From Thiodiazotropha sp040793985 (GTDB taxonomy: Bacteria; Pseudomonadota; Gammaproteobacteria; Chromatiales; Chromatiaceae): DNA of 64,000 bases. The notes below the pieces were generated by a model, which saw nothing but the letters and a program-made list of their open reading frames with translations, was not told the origin of the DNA and did not search any database. Location of the stretch: contig JBFNJI010000003.1 in assembly GCA_040793985.1 (NCBI GenBank), positions 124,001 through 188,000 of the forward strand. Reading direction: 5' to 3'. The translations under genes and the position numbers were made by a program. Within the stretch, counting starts at the first letter, position 1, and the number at the start of each line of letters is the position of its first letter. Shown here piece by piece: positions 33,082 through 41,840 of the stretch.

Positions 33082-34527
33082 ATGATATACGAACATTCAC
33101 GTAAAGGGCGTCGGGCGACGTCACAGGCGCCGTTGGAAAAGGTTGAGTTGTCATCCATCCCCACGGCGATGCTGCGCGATAAGCAACCAGCTCTCCCTGA
33201 GCTGTCCGAAATGCAGGCGGTACGCCACTTCACCCGGCTTTCGCAGAAGAACTTCTCCATCGATACCCATTTCTATCCATTGGGCTCCTGTACCATGAAG
33301 TACAATCCAAGGGCCTGCAATACCCTGGCGAGTCTGCCCGGCCTGCTTGGCAGGCATCCGTTGGCACCCGAAACACACAGCCAGGGTTTTATGGCCTGCC
33401 TCTATGAGCTGCAGGAGATTCTGAAGACGGTTACCGGCATGCATGCTGTCTCCTTGACCCCGGCGGCGGGGGCGCAAGGCGAATTTGCCGGTGTTGCCAT
33501 GATACGTGCCTACCACGATGCCAGGGGTGATTCAGAGCGTAACGAGATCCTGGTGCCCGATGCGGCCCATGGCACCAATCCCGCATCGGCGGTGATGTGT
33601 GGCTATAAGACACGGGAGATCCCGACCGCTGCGGATGGTGACATAGATGTCGAGGCGTTGAAATCCGCATTGGGTCCCCAGACGGCCGGTATCATGCTGA
33701 CCAATCCCTCGACGGTAGGTGTTTTCGAGCGCCGCATCAAGGAGATCGCCGGACTGGTGCACGATGCCGGGGGACTGCTCTACTACGATGGCGCCAACCT
33801 GAACGCGATACTGGGTAAGGTCAGGCCTGGTGACATGGGCTTCGATGTCATCCATATGAATCTGCATAAAACCTTTTCCACCCCCCATGGCGGCGGCGGT
33901 CCGGGTGCTGGGCCGGTGGGGGTCAGTAAACGACTCGAACCCTATCTGCCTGTGCCCATGGTCGACTACGACGGCAACGACTACCTTTGGTTGACGGAAC
34001 GCGAGCGCCCGCAAACCATTGGACGCCTCTCGGCCTTTGCCGGTAATGCCGGTGTGCTGATGCGCGCCTATGTCTACGCCCGCCTGCTGGGTCGCGAAGG
34101 GATGCATAGGGTTGCGGAGTTTTCCACCCTCAATGCCAATTACCTGCTGAAGCGCCTGATGGAAGCTGGATTCGATGCCGCATACCCCGAGCGTCGTGCC
34201 AGTCACGAGTTTATTCTCACCCTGAAACGACAAGCCAAGGAGCTGGGGGTCAATACCATGGACTTCGCCAAGCGCCTGCTCGACTATGGTGTGCATGCCC
34301 CGACCACCTACTTTCCCCTGCTGGTACCCGAGTGCCTGTTGGTGGAGCCCACCGAGACAGAGGCGAAAGAGGAGCTCGATAACTTCGTCGAGATCATGAA
34401 GCGCATCAATCAAGAGGCCGAAACCCAAGCGGATCTGGTCAAGCAGGCGCCCCATACCATGCCGGTAAGGCGACTCGATGATGTGCGGGCGGCGCGGGAG
34501 CTCGATCTGGCCTGGAGTGGGGATTAA
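33082..34527 (+). CDS. gcvPB: Glycine dehydrogenase (decarboxylating) subunit 2
   Basis: A 481-residue protein from ATG 33082, with AAGGA six bases before it. It carries the PLP-binding lysine, Lys263, in DVIHMNLHKTFSTPHGGGG. LGSCTMKYNPRACN and PDAAHGTNPASAVMCGY are conserved active-site stretches. It is the catalytic partner of GcvPA. The last gene of the glycine cleavage operon; the PfkB kinase gene follows 79 bp later and may be separately transcribed. The L protein (lipoamide dehydrogenase) is not in this window. Confidence 0.97.
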   Translation: MIYEHSRKGRRATSQAPLEKVELSSIPTAMLRDKQPALPELSEMQAVRHFTRLSQKNFSIDTHFYPLGSCTMKYNPRACNTLASLPGLLGRHPLAPETHSQGFMACLYELQEILKTVTGMHAVSLTPAAGAQGEFAGVAMIRAYHDARGDSERNEILVPDAAHGTNPASAVMCGYKTREIPTAADGDIDVEALKSALGPQTAGIMLTNPSTVGVFERRIKEIAGLVHDAGGLLYYDGANLNAILGKVRPGDMGFDVIHMNLHKTFSTPHGGGGPGAGPVGVSKRLEPYLPVPMVDYDGNDYLWLTERERPQTIGRLSAFAGNAGVLMRAYVYARLLGREGMHRVAEFSTLNANYLLKRLMEAGFDAAYPERRASHEFILTLKRQAKELGVNTMDFAKRLLDYGVHAPTTYFPLLVPECLLVEPTETEAKEELDNFVEIMKRINQEAETQADLVKQAPHTMPVRRLDDVRAARELDLAWSGD

Positions 34528-34606
34528 ACGGGCGCGCGCGCCACGCTGTCATTCGGTCTGCAAACGAACCTAGAAAAGCGCTGGATTTAAAGCACAAGAG
34601 GTAATC

Positions 34607-35542
34607 ATGTCGGCCCTGATATGTGGTTCTTTCGCCTACGATACCATCATGGTCTTTCACGACCGTTTCAAGCACCACATACTTCCGGAGCAGGTGCATA
34701 TCCTGAATGTCTCTTTTCTGGTGCCCGATATGCGCAGGGAGTTTGGAGGCTGTGCCGGCAACATCGCCTATAACCTGAATATGCTCGGTGGTGACGGCCT
34801 GCCGGCGGGTACCGTGGGCGATGATTTTGCACCCTATGCAAAGTGGATGGACGAGTGCGGTATCAGTCGCGAGCAGATCTTGGAGGTGCCTGGCAGCTAC
34901 ACCGCACAGGCCTATATCACTACCGACAAGGATGACAATCAGATCACCGCCTTTCATCCCGGCGCGATGAACCAGGCCCACAAGATAGATGTCTCAAAGA
35001 TCAATGGCACCAGCATTGGCATGGTTTCACCCGATGGCCGCGAAGGTATGATTGAGCATGCCGCGCAATTTGCCGAGACAGGCGTGCCATTTATATTTGA
35101 CCCCGGTCAAGGAATGCCCATGTTCGATGGCGATAGTCTGCTGAAATTTGTTGAGCAGGCAAACTGGCTGGCATTCAATGACTATGAAGCGATGTTGATG
35201 CAGGAGCGTACCGGGAAGAGCCTGAAACAGCTGGCGCAGATGGTCGAGGCCATTATCCTGACCCGGGGTGGAGAGGGTTCCGAAATCATCACCCAGGACA
35301 GGGTCTGTTCCATTCCAACCGCACCTGTTAAGGCGGTGGTGGATCCAACCGGATGCGGTGATGCCTATCGAGCCGGTATCCTATACGGTCTCATGAACGA
35401 TATGGACTGGGAAACCACCGGTCGAATCGCCGCATTACTGGGAGCGATAAAGGTAGAACAGGCGGGTACGCAGAATCACTTTGCATCTCCCGAAGAGTTC
35501 GGTTATCGCTTTGAAAAGGCGTTTGACTACAAATTTGAATAG
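34607..35542 (+). CDS. PfkB-family carbohydrate/nucleoside kinase
   Basis: A 311-residue ribokinase-fold kinase. GGCAGNIAYNLNMLGGDGLPAGTVGDDF is the N-terminal PfkB signature. The C-terminal signature VVDPTGCGDAYRAGILYGL carries the GxGD catalytic aspartate. The length and the opening ALICGSFAYDTIMVFHDRFKHHILPEQVHILNV resemble bacterial adenosine-kinase-like PfkB proteins. AGAGG precedes the ATG. It lies between the glycine cleavage and molybdenum cofactor genes; neither fixes the substrate. Adenosine kinase is possible but not certain, so no symbol is given. Confidence 0.85.
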   Translation: MSALICGSFAYDTIMVFHDRFKHHILPEQVHILNVSFLVPDMRREFGGCAGNIAYNLNMLGGDGLPAGTVGDDFAPYAKWMDECGISREQILEVPGSYTAQAYITTDKDDNQITAFHPGAMNQAHKIDVSKINGTSIGMVSPDGREGMIEHAAQFAETGVPFIFDPGQGMPMFDGDSLLKFVEQANWLAFNDYEAMLMQERTGKSLKQLAQMVEAIILTRGGEGSEIITQDRVCSIPTAPVKAVVDPTGCGDAYRAGILYGLMNDMDWETTGRIAALLGAIKVEQAGTQNHFASPEEFGYRFEKAFDYKFE

Positions 35543-35552
35543 AAGATTAGCG

Positions 35553-36083
35553 ATGACTGGACATTTTAAAGAGAGCGATTTTGTTCCCCTCAACCTTGCA
35601 GTACTGACCGTTTCCGACAGCCGAACGGAAGAGACAGACAAATCGGGTCATACCCTCAAGGAGCGCGCGTTGGAGGCCGGTCATCAGGTCGTCGATAAAC
35701 GCATCGTGGCCGATGATGTCTATCAGATGCGCGCGGTGGTGTCGGCCTGGATCGCGGATTGCGATGTGCATGTCATCATCTCCACCGGCGGCACCGGCAT
35801 TACCGGCCGCGACAGTACTCCGGAAGCACTGCAGCCCCTGTTCGATAAATCGATTGAGGGATTTGGTGAACTCTATCGAGCGATTTCGCTGCAGGAGATC
35901 GGCAGCTCGTCGATTCAGTCCCGGGCGATTGCCGGACTGGCCAATGGTACCTTGATATTCTGCCTTCCCGGTTCCACCGGCGCCTGTCGTACCGGATGGG
36001 ACGAGATCCTGAAGTCCCAACTCGACATGCGTACCAGGCCCTGTAATTTTGCGCAGATGTTTCCCCGTCTGCTGGAGAGCTGA
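35553..36083 (+). CDS. moaB: Molybdenum cofactor biosynthesis protein B
   Basis: A 176-residue protein of the MoaB/Mog fold from ATG 35553. AVLTVSDSRTEETDKSGHTL and VIISTGGTGITGRDSTPEAL are the molybdopterin-binding signatures. FCLPGSTGACRTGWDEIL is the third conserved block. It adenylylates molybdopterin (MogA-like) or an equivalent step. It is followed directly by moeA, moaD and moaE, overlapping or nearly touching, so this is one cofactor operon. Confidence 0.93.
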   Translation: MTGHFKESDFVPLNLAVLTVSDSRTEETDKSGHTLKERALEAGHQVVDKRIVADDVYQMRAVVSAWIADCDVHVIISTGGTGITGRDSTPEALQPLFDKSIEGFGELYRAISLQEIGSSSIQSRAIAGLANGTLIFCLPGSTGACRTGWDEILKSQLDMRTRPCNFAQMFPRLLES

Positions 36084-36084
36084 T

Positions 36085-37323
36085 ATGGATGATTGTGACG
36101 CCCATCAGTCACAACTGAAGCCGGTGGATGAGGCCCTGGCGTTTCTGCTTGATCAGGTAAAACCGATCTCCGCTAAGGAGAGTGTGACTCTGGATGAGGC
36201 CTTGGGCCGGGTATTGGCCACAGCGGTCAAAAGCCAGGTTGACGTACCGCCCTGGGACAATAGCGCGATGGACGGCTATGCGATAAACAACGCCGACCTC
36301 GATGTCGGGGTAAACAGATTAAGGGTCGCGCAGCGCATACCAGCCGGAGCGGCGGCCACGAAACATCTGCCGGGGACTGCGGCGCGCATCTTTACCGGCG
36401 CCCCCATTCCCGAGGGTGCCGATACGGTGGTCATACAGGAGGTTTGCGAGGCCGATGGCGATGAGGTAGTGATCAAGGAGAGGCCTGCAAGCGGTGCCAA
36501 TATCCGTAAAGCGGGAGAGGATATACTCCAGGGTGAAGAGATATTGCCGGCCGGGGTCAGGCTCGATGCCCAACACCTTGGGCTTGCCGCTTCCGTGGGC
36601 GTGGCCGAGCTATCGGTCTATCGTCGACTCAAGGTCGCGCTCTTTTCCAGCGGTGACGAGTTGGTGATGCCGGGTGGTACCTTGCGGGCCGGCCAGATCT
36701 ACAACTCCAACCAGTTCACACTCACGGGATTGCTGCAAGGATTGGGCTGTGAGGTGGTTCAGCTGGGGATCGTCGAAGACAGCTTCGAGGCAACCTGCGA
36801 CGCCCTCTCCCAGGGTGCGCAAGAGGCCGATCTCGTGCTTGCCTCGGGCGGTGTTTCCGTCGGCGAAGAGGATCATGTCAAGCCGGCGGTGGAACACCTT
36901 GGCTCGCTGGCGTTGTGGAAGATAGCCACACGACCGGGCAAGCCCCTGGCGTTCGGTCATATCGGAGAGACCCCTTTCATGGGTGCGCCGGGGAATCCGG
37001 TCTCCCTTTTCGTCACTTTTTCCATCTTCACCAGACCTTTCATACTGCGTATGCAAGGCCTGGGCGGCGAAGTCCGGCCCAACACGGTCAGGGTGGTTGC
37101 TGGATTCGAAAAAGCCGCCACCGACAAACGTCAGGAGTATGCCCGCGGCCGTCTGGAGCTGGATGACCAGGGGCAAGCGGTGGTCAGGCTCTATCCCAAT
37201 CGTTCGTCCGGCGTGCTGAGTTCCGTGGTGTGGGCAAATGGTCTTGCCGTCCTGCCTCCGCTCACCGCCTTCAAGCCGGGCGATGCGGTGGACTTCATCC
37301 CCTTCAGCGAGCTGATGTCATGA
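36085..37323 (+). CDS. moeA: Molybdopterin molybdenumtransferase
   Basis: A 412-residue protein from ATG 36085, one base after the moaB stop. VDVPPWDNSAMDGYAI is the MoeA N-terminal hallmark. IFTGAPIPEGADTVV, FSSGDELVMPGG and ASGGVSVGEEDHVK are the domain III signatures, with GAPGNPVSLFVTF beyond. It inserts molybdate into adenylylated molybdopterin, releasing AMP. Its stop overlaps the moaD start as ATGA. Confidence 0.95.
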   Translation: MDDCDAHQSQLKPVDEALAFLLDQVKPISAKESVTLDEALGRVLATAVKSQVDVPPWDNSAMDGYAINNADLDVGVNRLRVAQRIPAGAAATKHLPGTAARIFTGAPIPEGADTVVIQEVCEADGDEVVIKERPASGANIRKAGEDILQGEEILPAGVRLDAQHLGLAASVGVAELSVYRRLKVALFSSGDELVMPGGTLRAGQIYNSNQFTLTGLLQGLGCEVVQLGIVEDSFEATCDALSQGAQEADLVLASGGVSVGEEDHVKPAVEHLGSLALWKIATRPGKPLAFGHIGETPFMGAPGNPVSLFVTFSIFTRPFILRMQGLGGEVRPNTVRVVAGFEKAATDKRQEYARGRLELDDQGQAVVRLYPNRSSGVLSSVVWANGLAVLPPLTAFKPGDAVDFIPFSELMS

Positions 37324-37571
37324 TCCAGGTCCTCTTTTTTGCCCGTTTTCGCGAGGAGCTCGGTGTCGAGTCTGAAAATATCGAATTGAACGGCCTTGGC
37401 TGCATCGGCGACCTGCTTCATCTCCTGCGAGGTCGCGGGGAGGCATGGGCCAGGCTATTTGCCGAGGATCAGCGCGTGATGATGGCGGTCAACCAGGAGC
37501 TCGCCGATAAAAACACACCCTTGAAGGCTGGTGACGAGGTCGCCTTCTTTCCGCCTGTCACCGGAGGCTGA
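37320..37571 (+). CDS. moaD: Molybdopterin synthase sulfur carrier subunit
   Basis: An 83-residue ubiquitin-fold protein starting at ATG 37320 within an ATGA overlap with moeA. It begins IQVLFFARFREELGV and ends VAFFPPVTGG; the C-terminal Gly-Gly is the site of thiocarboxylation. With MoaE it forms molybdopterin synthase and donates sulfur to precursor Z (cPMP). MoeB, which would activate it, is not in the window. Confidence 0.95.
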   Translation: MIQVLFFARFREELGVESENIELNGLGCIGDLLHLLRGRGEAWARLFAEDQRVMMAVNQELADKNTPLKAGDEVAFFPPVTGG

Positions 37572-37574
37572 GGT

Positions 37575-38042
37575 GTGAACAGCGTATCTATACAGGCCGA
37601 GCCCTTCGATCCCAACCGGGAGCTGGATCTGCTGCGCGGCAATGATCCTTCGATCGGTGCCGTAGTGACGTTCATCGGCCTGATGCGTGACATCAACGAG
37701 GGCGACAGAATAGATCGCCTCTTCTTGGAACACTATCCCGGGATGACGGAGCGCTCCCTGCAAAAGATTATCGATGAGGCCAACAACCGCTGGCAGATTC
37801 AGCATTGCAGGGTGGTCCATCGCGTGGGAGCGCTGCTTCCCACCGATCCTATCGTGCTGGTCGCGGTGGCGAGCCATCATCGCAAAGAGGCCTTTCAGGC
37901 CTGCGAGTTCATTATCGATTATCTTAAGACCAAGGCACCTTTCTGGAAGAAAGAGACAACAGATGAAGGGGAGCGCTGGGTTGACGCGCGGGAGAGTGAT
38001 GACGCGGCCATCCTGGAGTGGCAAAAGGACGAACTGGCTTGA
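37575..38042 (+). CDS. moaE: Molybdopterin synthase catalytic subunit
   Basis: A 155-residue protein starting at GTG 37575, three bases after moaD. VTFIGLMRDINEGDRIDRLFLEHYPGM is the N-terminal block; VHRVGALLPTDPIVLVAVASHHRKEAF and FIIDYLKTKAPFWKKE contain the lysines that bind cPMP. It builds the dithiolene of molybdopterin with MoaD. It closes the operon; the convergent HTH gene's terminator lies 65 bp beyond. Confidence 0.96.
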   Translation: MNSVSIQAEPFDPNRELDLLRGNDPSIGAVVTFIGLMRDINEGDRIDRLFLEHYPGMTERSLQKIIDEANNRWQIQHCRVVHRVGALLPTDPIVLVAVASHHRKEAFQACEFIIDYLKTKAPFWKKETTDEGERWVDARESDDAAILEWQKDELA

Positions 38043-38103
38043 GCCGGTGGTGAAATACGGACGCTAGTACGGGTGGTTGCTTATGGGCCGCTTGTGGGGA
38101 ATT

Positions 38104-38136
38104 AAAAAACCGGGATACGCGGGTGCATCCCGGTTT
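38104..38136 (-). terminator. Rho-independent terminator of the HTH gene
   Basis: A perfect 10-base-pair stem AAACCGGGAT / ATCCCGGTTT with a ten-base loop. Read on the minus strand it is followed by TTTTTT-type sequence, so it serves the leftward regulator gene, whose stop is 10 bases away. It can also stall moaE transcripts from the other side, but lacks a T-run in that direction. Confidence 0.85.
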
Positions 38137-38145
38137 GAAGTTGAG

Positions 38146-38520
38146 CTACTTCTTGCTTGAGTGGAGCAGGACCTGTTCAAAGATATTTCTCTTGATGCGG
38201 CTGCGGATGGGCTCGGGCAGATTGTGCCAAGCTTTTGCCACTTCAATTGCTTCATCATCGACTACCGAGGTGGTGGTTTCACCGAACATCAACCAGGCCG
38301 GATTGACGTCCAGCACCTGAGCGATCTCATCGATCTTCCTGGGGCGCAGGCTCTTGCCGTTTTCGATTTTCTGTATCACGGCCTGGTTTGTGCCCGCGCG
38401 GAGTGCCAGCTCCTCCTGGGTCCAACCTCTTTCCCGTCTTTTCCTGCGTAGTCGAGAGCCTAGTGTGTCCATTTCCCGCGGTATGTATGTCTCAAATTTT
38501 TGTGCGTGTACGTAGCTCAT
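38146..38520 (-). CDS. XRE-family helix-turn-helix regulator
   Basis: A 124-residue protein started at ATG 38520, which has GGAAGG just before it; ATG 38472 is an alternative without the first 16 residues. LGSRLRRKRRERGWTQEELALRAGTNQAVIQKIENGKSLRPRKIDEIAQVLDV-type sequence is a Cro/C1 helix-turn-helix, at about residues 20-70. The rest is a short helical tail (IRSRIKRNIFEQVLL), perhaps for dimerisation. Targets are unknown. It is divergent from lgt and shares with it a region that contains a CRP-like palindrome. Confidence 0.88.
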   Translation of the reverse strand: MSYVHAQKFETYIPREMDTLGSRLRRKRRERGWTQEELALRAGTNQAVIQKIENGKSLRPRKIDEIAQVLDVNPAWLMFGETTTSVVDDEAIEVAKAWHNLPEPIRSRIKRNIFEQVLLHSSKK

Positions 38521-38591
38521 GGTCCTTCCCGTTAAGATGCTGATGTGGGTGTGCATCGTCTGTACCTGGTAGCGGCGCAGCGTTCAAAAAC

Positions 38592-38619
38592 TTGACACTT
38601 TGTAGAAGTCCGTCATAAC
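38592..38619 (+). promoter_or_regulatory. Possible sigma-70 promoter towards lgt
   Basis: TTGACA at 38592-38597 fully matches the -35 consensus and is followed after 16 bases by CATAAC, a weak -10. It points towards lgt. The CRP-like palindrome is centred about 45 bases downstream, a position that would suit repression. Confidence 0.35.
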
Positions 38620-38652
38620 GCTTGCGAAATAAATTCCAGTGCAGGGGGGAAA

Positions 38653-38668
38653 TGTGACCAAGTTCACA
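38653..38668. promoter_or_regulatory. CRP/Vfr-type operator palindrome
   Basis: The sequence TGTGA-ccaagt-TCACA matches the full CRP half-site consensus TGTGA-N6-TCACA with no mismatch. It lies in the divergent region between the XRE regulator and lgt, about 133 bp from the regulator start and 93 bp from the lgt start. A cAMP receptor protein or Vfr-like factor is the likely ligand; binding is not shown. Confidence 0.6.
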
Positions 38669-38760
38669 CTATCCTAACACGTAAAAAGTGTCGCGAAATT
38701 GCAGATTTACAATTTTCCGGCACATTGGCGAATACAATTCCTGTGTTACCATGCACCCCC

Positions 38761-39600
38761 ATGATTACCTACCCGGGCATAGACCCTACGCTGATTTCCA
38801 TTGGATCCGTGAGTATCCACTGGTATGGATTGATGTATGTTGTAGGCTTTCTCGGCGGCTGGTGGTTGGGTCGCCTGCGGGTCGGCAAACCTGGCATGGT
38901 GTGGAGCGCCAAGCAGGTGGACGATATCGTCTTCTACATCGTGCTCGGTGTGGTGTTGGGGGGGCGTCTCGGCTATATCCTGTTCTATAATTTCGACGCT
39001 TTTCTGGCGAATCCACTCACTATATTAAAGGTATGGGAAGGAGGGATGTCCTTTCATGGCGGTCTGTTGGGGGTTCTCGTTGCAATGTGGTACTTTGCCC
39101 GCAGGCATGGCCGCGGGTTTTTCGAGGCGACCGATTTTATTGCGCCCCTGGTCACGATTGGCCTGGGAGCCGGACGAATCGGTAATTTCATTAACGCGGA
39201 GTTGTGGGGCGGGGTGACTGATCTGCCGTGGGGTATGCGCGTGCCCTGTGATGTGGCGGTTGGTCTCTGTACACGGCTCGGCATGGTGTCGGATGCAGAG
39301 TATTCGCTTCCTGTCCATCCCAGCCAGCTGTATGAATCCTTTCTTGAGGGCCTGGTGCTGTTCCTCATCTTGTGGACCTTTTCAGCGAAGCCAAGGCCCA
39401 GGATGGCGGTTTCAGGTCTGTTTTTGATCTGTTATGGGGTGTTTCGGTTTATCGTGGAGTTCGTGCGTATGCCGGATCAGCACATCGGATATCTTGCGTT
39501 TGAATGGTTGACCATGGGTCAGCTATTGAGCCTGCCGATGATCCTATTTGGTGTATTGCTATTCTATCTGGCGTATGGATCGAAGAGCAGTCGAGACTAG
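38761..39600 (+). CDS. lgt: Phosphatidylglycerol-prolipoprotein diacylglyceryl transferase
   Basis: A 279-residue inner-membrane enzyme from ATG 38761. MITYPGIDPTLISIGSVSIHWYGLMYVVGF is the family opening. MSFHGGLLGVLVAMW has the essential His-Gly-Gly, and GAGRIGNFINAELWGG is the Lgt signature with the phosphatidylglycerol-binding Arg. About seven membrane helices are present. It puts diacylglycerol on lipobox cysteines, such as those of the Ig-like lipoprotein and RlpA here. thyA follows, the same order as in E. coli. Confidence 0.96.
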   Translation: MITYPGIDPTLISIGSVSIHWYGLMYVVGFLGGWWLGRLRVGKPGMVWSAKQVDDIVFYIVLGVVLGGRLGYILFYNFDAFLANPLTILKVWEGGMSFHGGLLGVLVAMWYFARRHGRGFFEATDFIAPLVTIGLGAGRIGNFINAELWGGVTDLPWGMRVPCDVAVGLCTRLGMVSDAEYSLPVHPSQLYESFLEGLVLFLILWTFSAKPRPRMAVSGLFLICYGVFRFIVEFVRMPDQHIGYLAFEWLTMGQLLSLPMILFGVLLFYLAYGSKSSRD

Positions 39601-39688
39601 CAGGTGTATTCGATGATAGTAGATGACGTGTGCAGTAAACCCCTGTCTCTGTGTTGTGTGACCAGGGCTGAAGCTGAGCGGTAACGGG

Positions 39689-40483
39689 ATGAAACAATAT
39701 CACGACCTTCTGCGGCATGTACGCGATCAAGGTGTCGTCAAAGATGACAGAACGGGTACCGGTACCCGAAGTGTTTTCGGTTATCAGATGCGATTCGATC
39801 TGGGCCGGGGTTTTCCATTGTTGACCACCAAGCGCCTGCATCTCCGATCCATCATCTACGAACTGCTGTGGTTCCTAAAGGGCGACACCAATGTGGCTTA
39901 TCTGCAGGAGAATGGTGTCTCCATCTGGGACGAGTGGGCGGACGAGAATGGGGATCTTGGACCCGTGTATGGCTACCAATGGCGCTCCTGGCCGGCCCCG
40001 GAGGGTGGGCATATCGATCAGATTTCTCAGCTGATAGCACAGATCCAGGATAACCCGGACTCGAGACGCCTGATCGTCTCGGCATGGAATCCGGCGCAGG
40101 TGGAGCACATGGCTCTACCTCCCTGTCACTGTCTGTTTCAATTCTATGTCGCCGAGGGAAGGCTCTCATGTCAGCTCTATCAACGCAGCGCCGATATCTT
40201 TCTCGGTGTGCCCTTCAATATCGCCTCCTATGCGCTTTTGACCATGATGATTGCCCAGGTCACCGGGTTGGTCCCTGGCGAATTTGTTCACACCTTTGGC
40301 GACGCCCATCTCTATAGCAACCACCTGCAGCAGGCGGAATTGCAGCTTGGCCGGGAGCCCAGGCAGTTGCCGGTGATGAAAATCAATCCGCAGGTTCAGT
40401 CGATTTTCGATTTCCGCTACGAGGATTTCGAACTCCACGATTACGATCCCCATCCCCATATAAAAGCGCCGGTGGCTGTCTAA
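39689..40483 (+). CDS. thyA: Thymidylate synthase
   Basis: A 264-residue enzyme, identical in length to E. coli ThyA. MALPPCHCLFQFYV holds the catalytic Cys146. DRTGTGTRSVFGYQMRFDL and LYQRSADIFLGVPFNIASYALL are the folate- and dUMP-binding stretches; HDYDPHPHIKAPVAV is the C-terminal lid. It methylates dUMP to dTMP using methylene-THF, which is oxidised to dihydrofolate. The dihydrofolate is reduced again by the folA product encoded 46 bp downstream. Confidence 0.98.
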   Translation: MKQYHDLLRHVRDQGVVKDDRTGTGTRSVFGYQMRFDLGRGFPLLTTKRLHLRSIIYELLWFLKGDTNVAYLQENGVSIWDEWADENGDLGPVYGYQWRSWPAPEGGHIDQISQLIAQIQDNPDSRRLIVSAWNPAQVEHMALPPCHCLFQFYVAEGRLSCQLYQRSADIFLGVPFNIASYALLTMMIAQVTGLVPGEFVHTFGDAHLYSNHLQQAELQLGREPRQLPVMKINPQVQSIFDFRYEDFELHDYDPHPHIKAPVAV

Positions 40484-40528
40484 TGTGCTGCACTGGACGA
40501 ATTGCATAGCCAGGTAAGGCAGGTTGCG

Positions 40529-41026
40529 ATGAAACCACTGATATCCCTCATTGCCGCGGTGGCGACCAACGGTGTAATCGGAGTTGATAACAGCCTGCCA
40601 TGGCGCCTGCCTGCCGACCTGAAACATTTCAAATCATTGACCATGGGCAAGCCCATCGTCATGGGGCGCCGCACCTGGGAGTCGTTGCCCGGCGTGCTGC
40701 CCGGACGACGTCACATAGTCGTCAGCCGCAACCGGGACTACCGGGCAACGGGTTGTGAGCTCGTGCACTCGGTGGATGAGGCTCTGCAGTTAGCCGGTGA
40801 GGTGGCTGAAATCATGATTGTGGGTGGCGGTGGCCTCTATCGGCAGATGCTGCCCAGGGCTGACCGGCTCTATTTGACATTGGTAGAGGCCGATGTCGAG
40901 GGGGATGCCCACTTTCCCGAATTCGATGGGTCCCAATGGCATGAGGTGAGTCGTGAATATCATGCCGCCGACGATCGCAATCCGTTTGCCTACTCATTCG
41001 TGGTATTGAATCGCGTCAATTCCTGA
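40529..41026 (+). CDS. folA: Dihydrofolate reductase
   Basis: A 165-residue enzyme from ATG 40529. LIAAVATNGVIGVDNSLPWRLPADLKHFK contains the Met20-like loop and the active-site acidic residue. MGRRTWESLPG and IMIVGGGGLYRQMLP bind NADPH. It regenerates tetrahydrofolate after ThyA. Its 3' end overlaps the end of convergent apaH by 11 bp, an unusually tight tail-to-tail arrangement. Confidence 0.96.
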   Translation: MKPLISLIAAVATNGVIGVDNSLPWRLPADLKHFKSLTMGKPIVMGRRTWESLPGVLPGRRHIVVSRNRDYRATGCELVHSVDEALQLAGEVAEIMIVGGGGLYRQMLPRADRLYLTLVEADVEGDAHFPEFDGSQWHEVSREYHAADDRNPFAYSFVVLNRVNS

Positions 41027-41840
41027 CCTGGCAGGCAATCTGGTAGGGTTTGGGTGGTTTATGCTTGCGCAGACGCAACGCGGTGAGCTTGCCGCCCCAT
41101 TGGCAGCCAGTGTCGATGCAGCACACCTTGTCGCTCATATGGTAGCCCAGGGTTGACCAGTGCCCAAACAGGATGCGGTCCCCTTTGGTCAGGCGTCCCG
41201 GTGTCCTGAACCAGGGTATGGAGCCGTTGGTTTGTGTCCCGGGAGGGCCCTTGTCCTGCAGCGAGATACGCCCATCCGGGGTGCAGTATCTCAGGCGGGT
41301 AAAACAGTTGGTGATGAAGCGGAGCCGGTCCATCCCCTCGAGTTTCTCGGACCAGAGATCGGGTAGATCGCCATAGATAACCTTGGTGAACTTGGTGAAA
41401 TTGGGGCCACGCAGGGTCTCTTCCAGCTCTCCTGCGCAGGCAATGGCTGTATCCAGATCCCATTGCGGCGGGAGGCCGGCATGGACAAGGCTATAGCCCC
41501 TTTTCTTATGGTGAATCATCATCGGCCTGTGGCGCAGCCACTCGATCAACTCCTGGCTGTCCGGCGCCTCGATAATCTCTTTCAGGCTGCCGAATTGATT
41601 ATGGCTGCGATTGCCCTGAGAGAGGGCCAGCAGGTGAAGGTCATGATTTCCCAATACGGTGTTCGCTCGTGAGCCGAGTGACTTCACGAAACGAAGCACC
41701 TGCAGTGAATTGGGGCCGCGATTGACCAGGTCTCCGGCAAACCAGAGTTTGTCCTTGGCAGGGTCGAAGCGGATCTCTTCAAGCAATCGCTGCAGTTCGT
41801 CGTAGCAGCCTTGTATGTCGCCTATCGCATAAATGGACAT
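41016..41840 (-). CDS. apaH: Bis(5'-nucleosyl)-tetraphosphatase, symmetrical
   Basis: A 274-residue metallophosphoesterase from ATG 41840. IYAIGDIQGCYDEL, FAGDLVNRGPNS and VLGNHDLHLLAL are the GDxxG, GDxVxRG and GNHD metal motifs. FGHWSTLGYHMSDKVCCIDTGCQWGG is the C-terminal ApaH block. It splits Ap4A into two ADP and can act as an RNA decapping enzyme. Its start shares one base with the stop of the DUF2238 gene (TGATG), so the two are coupled. apaG lies one gene upstream. Confidence 0.96.
   Translation of the reverse strand: MSIYAIGDIQGCYDELQRLLEEIRFDPAKDKLWFAGDLVNRGPNSLQVLRFVKSLGSRANTVLGNHDLHLLALSQGNRSHNQFGSLKEIIEAPDSQELIEWLRHRPMMIHHKKRGYSLVHAGLPPQWDLDTAIACAGELEETLRGPNFTKFTKVIYGDLPDLWSEKLEGMDRLRFITNCFTRLRYCTPDGRISLQDKGPPGTQTNGSIPWFRTPGRLTKGDRILFGHWSTLGYHMSDKVCCIDTGCQWGGKLTALRLRKHKPPKPYQIACQVRN

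Noticed and set aside
36610..37176. Minus-strand frame opposite moeA
   Set aside because: The moeA frame has all family motifs; the antisense frame has none.
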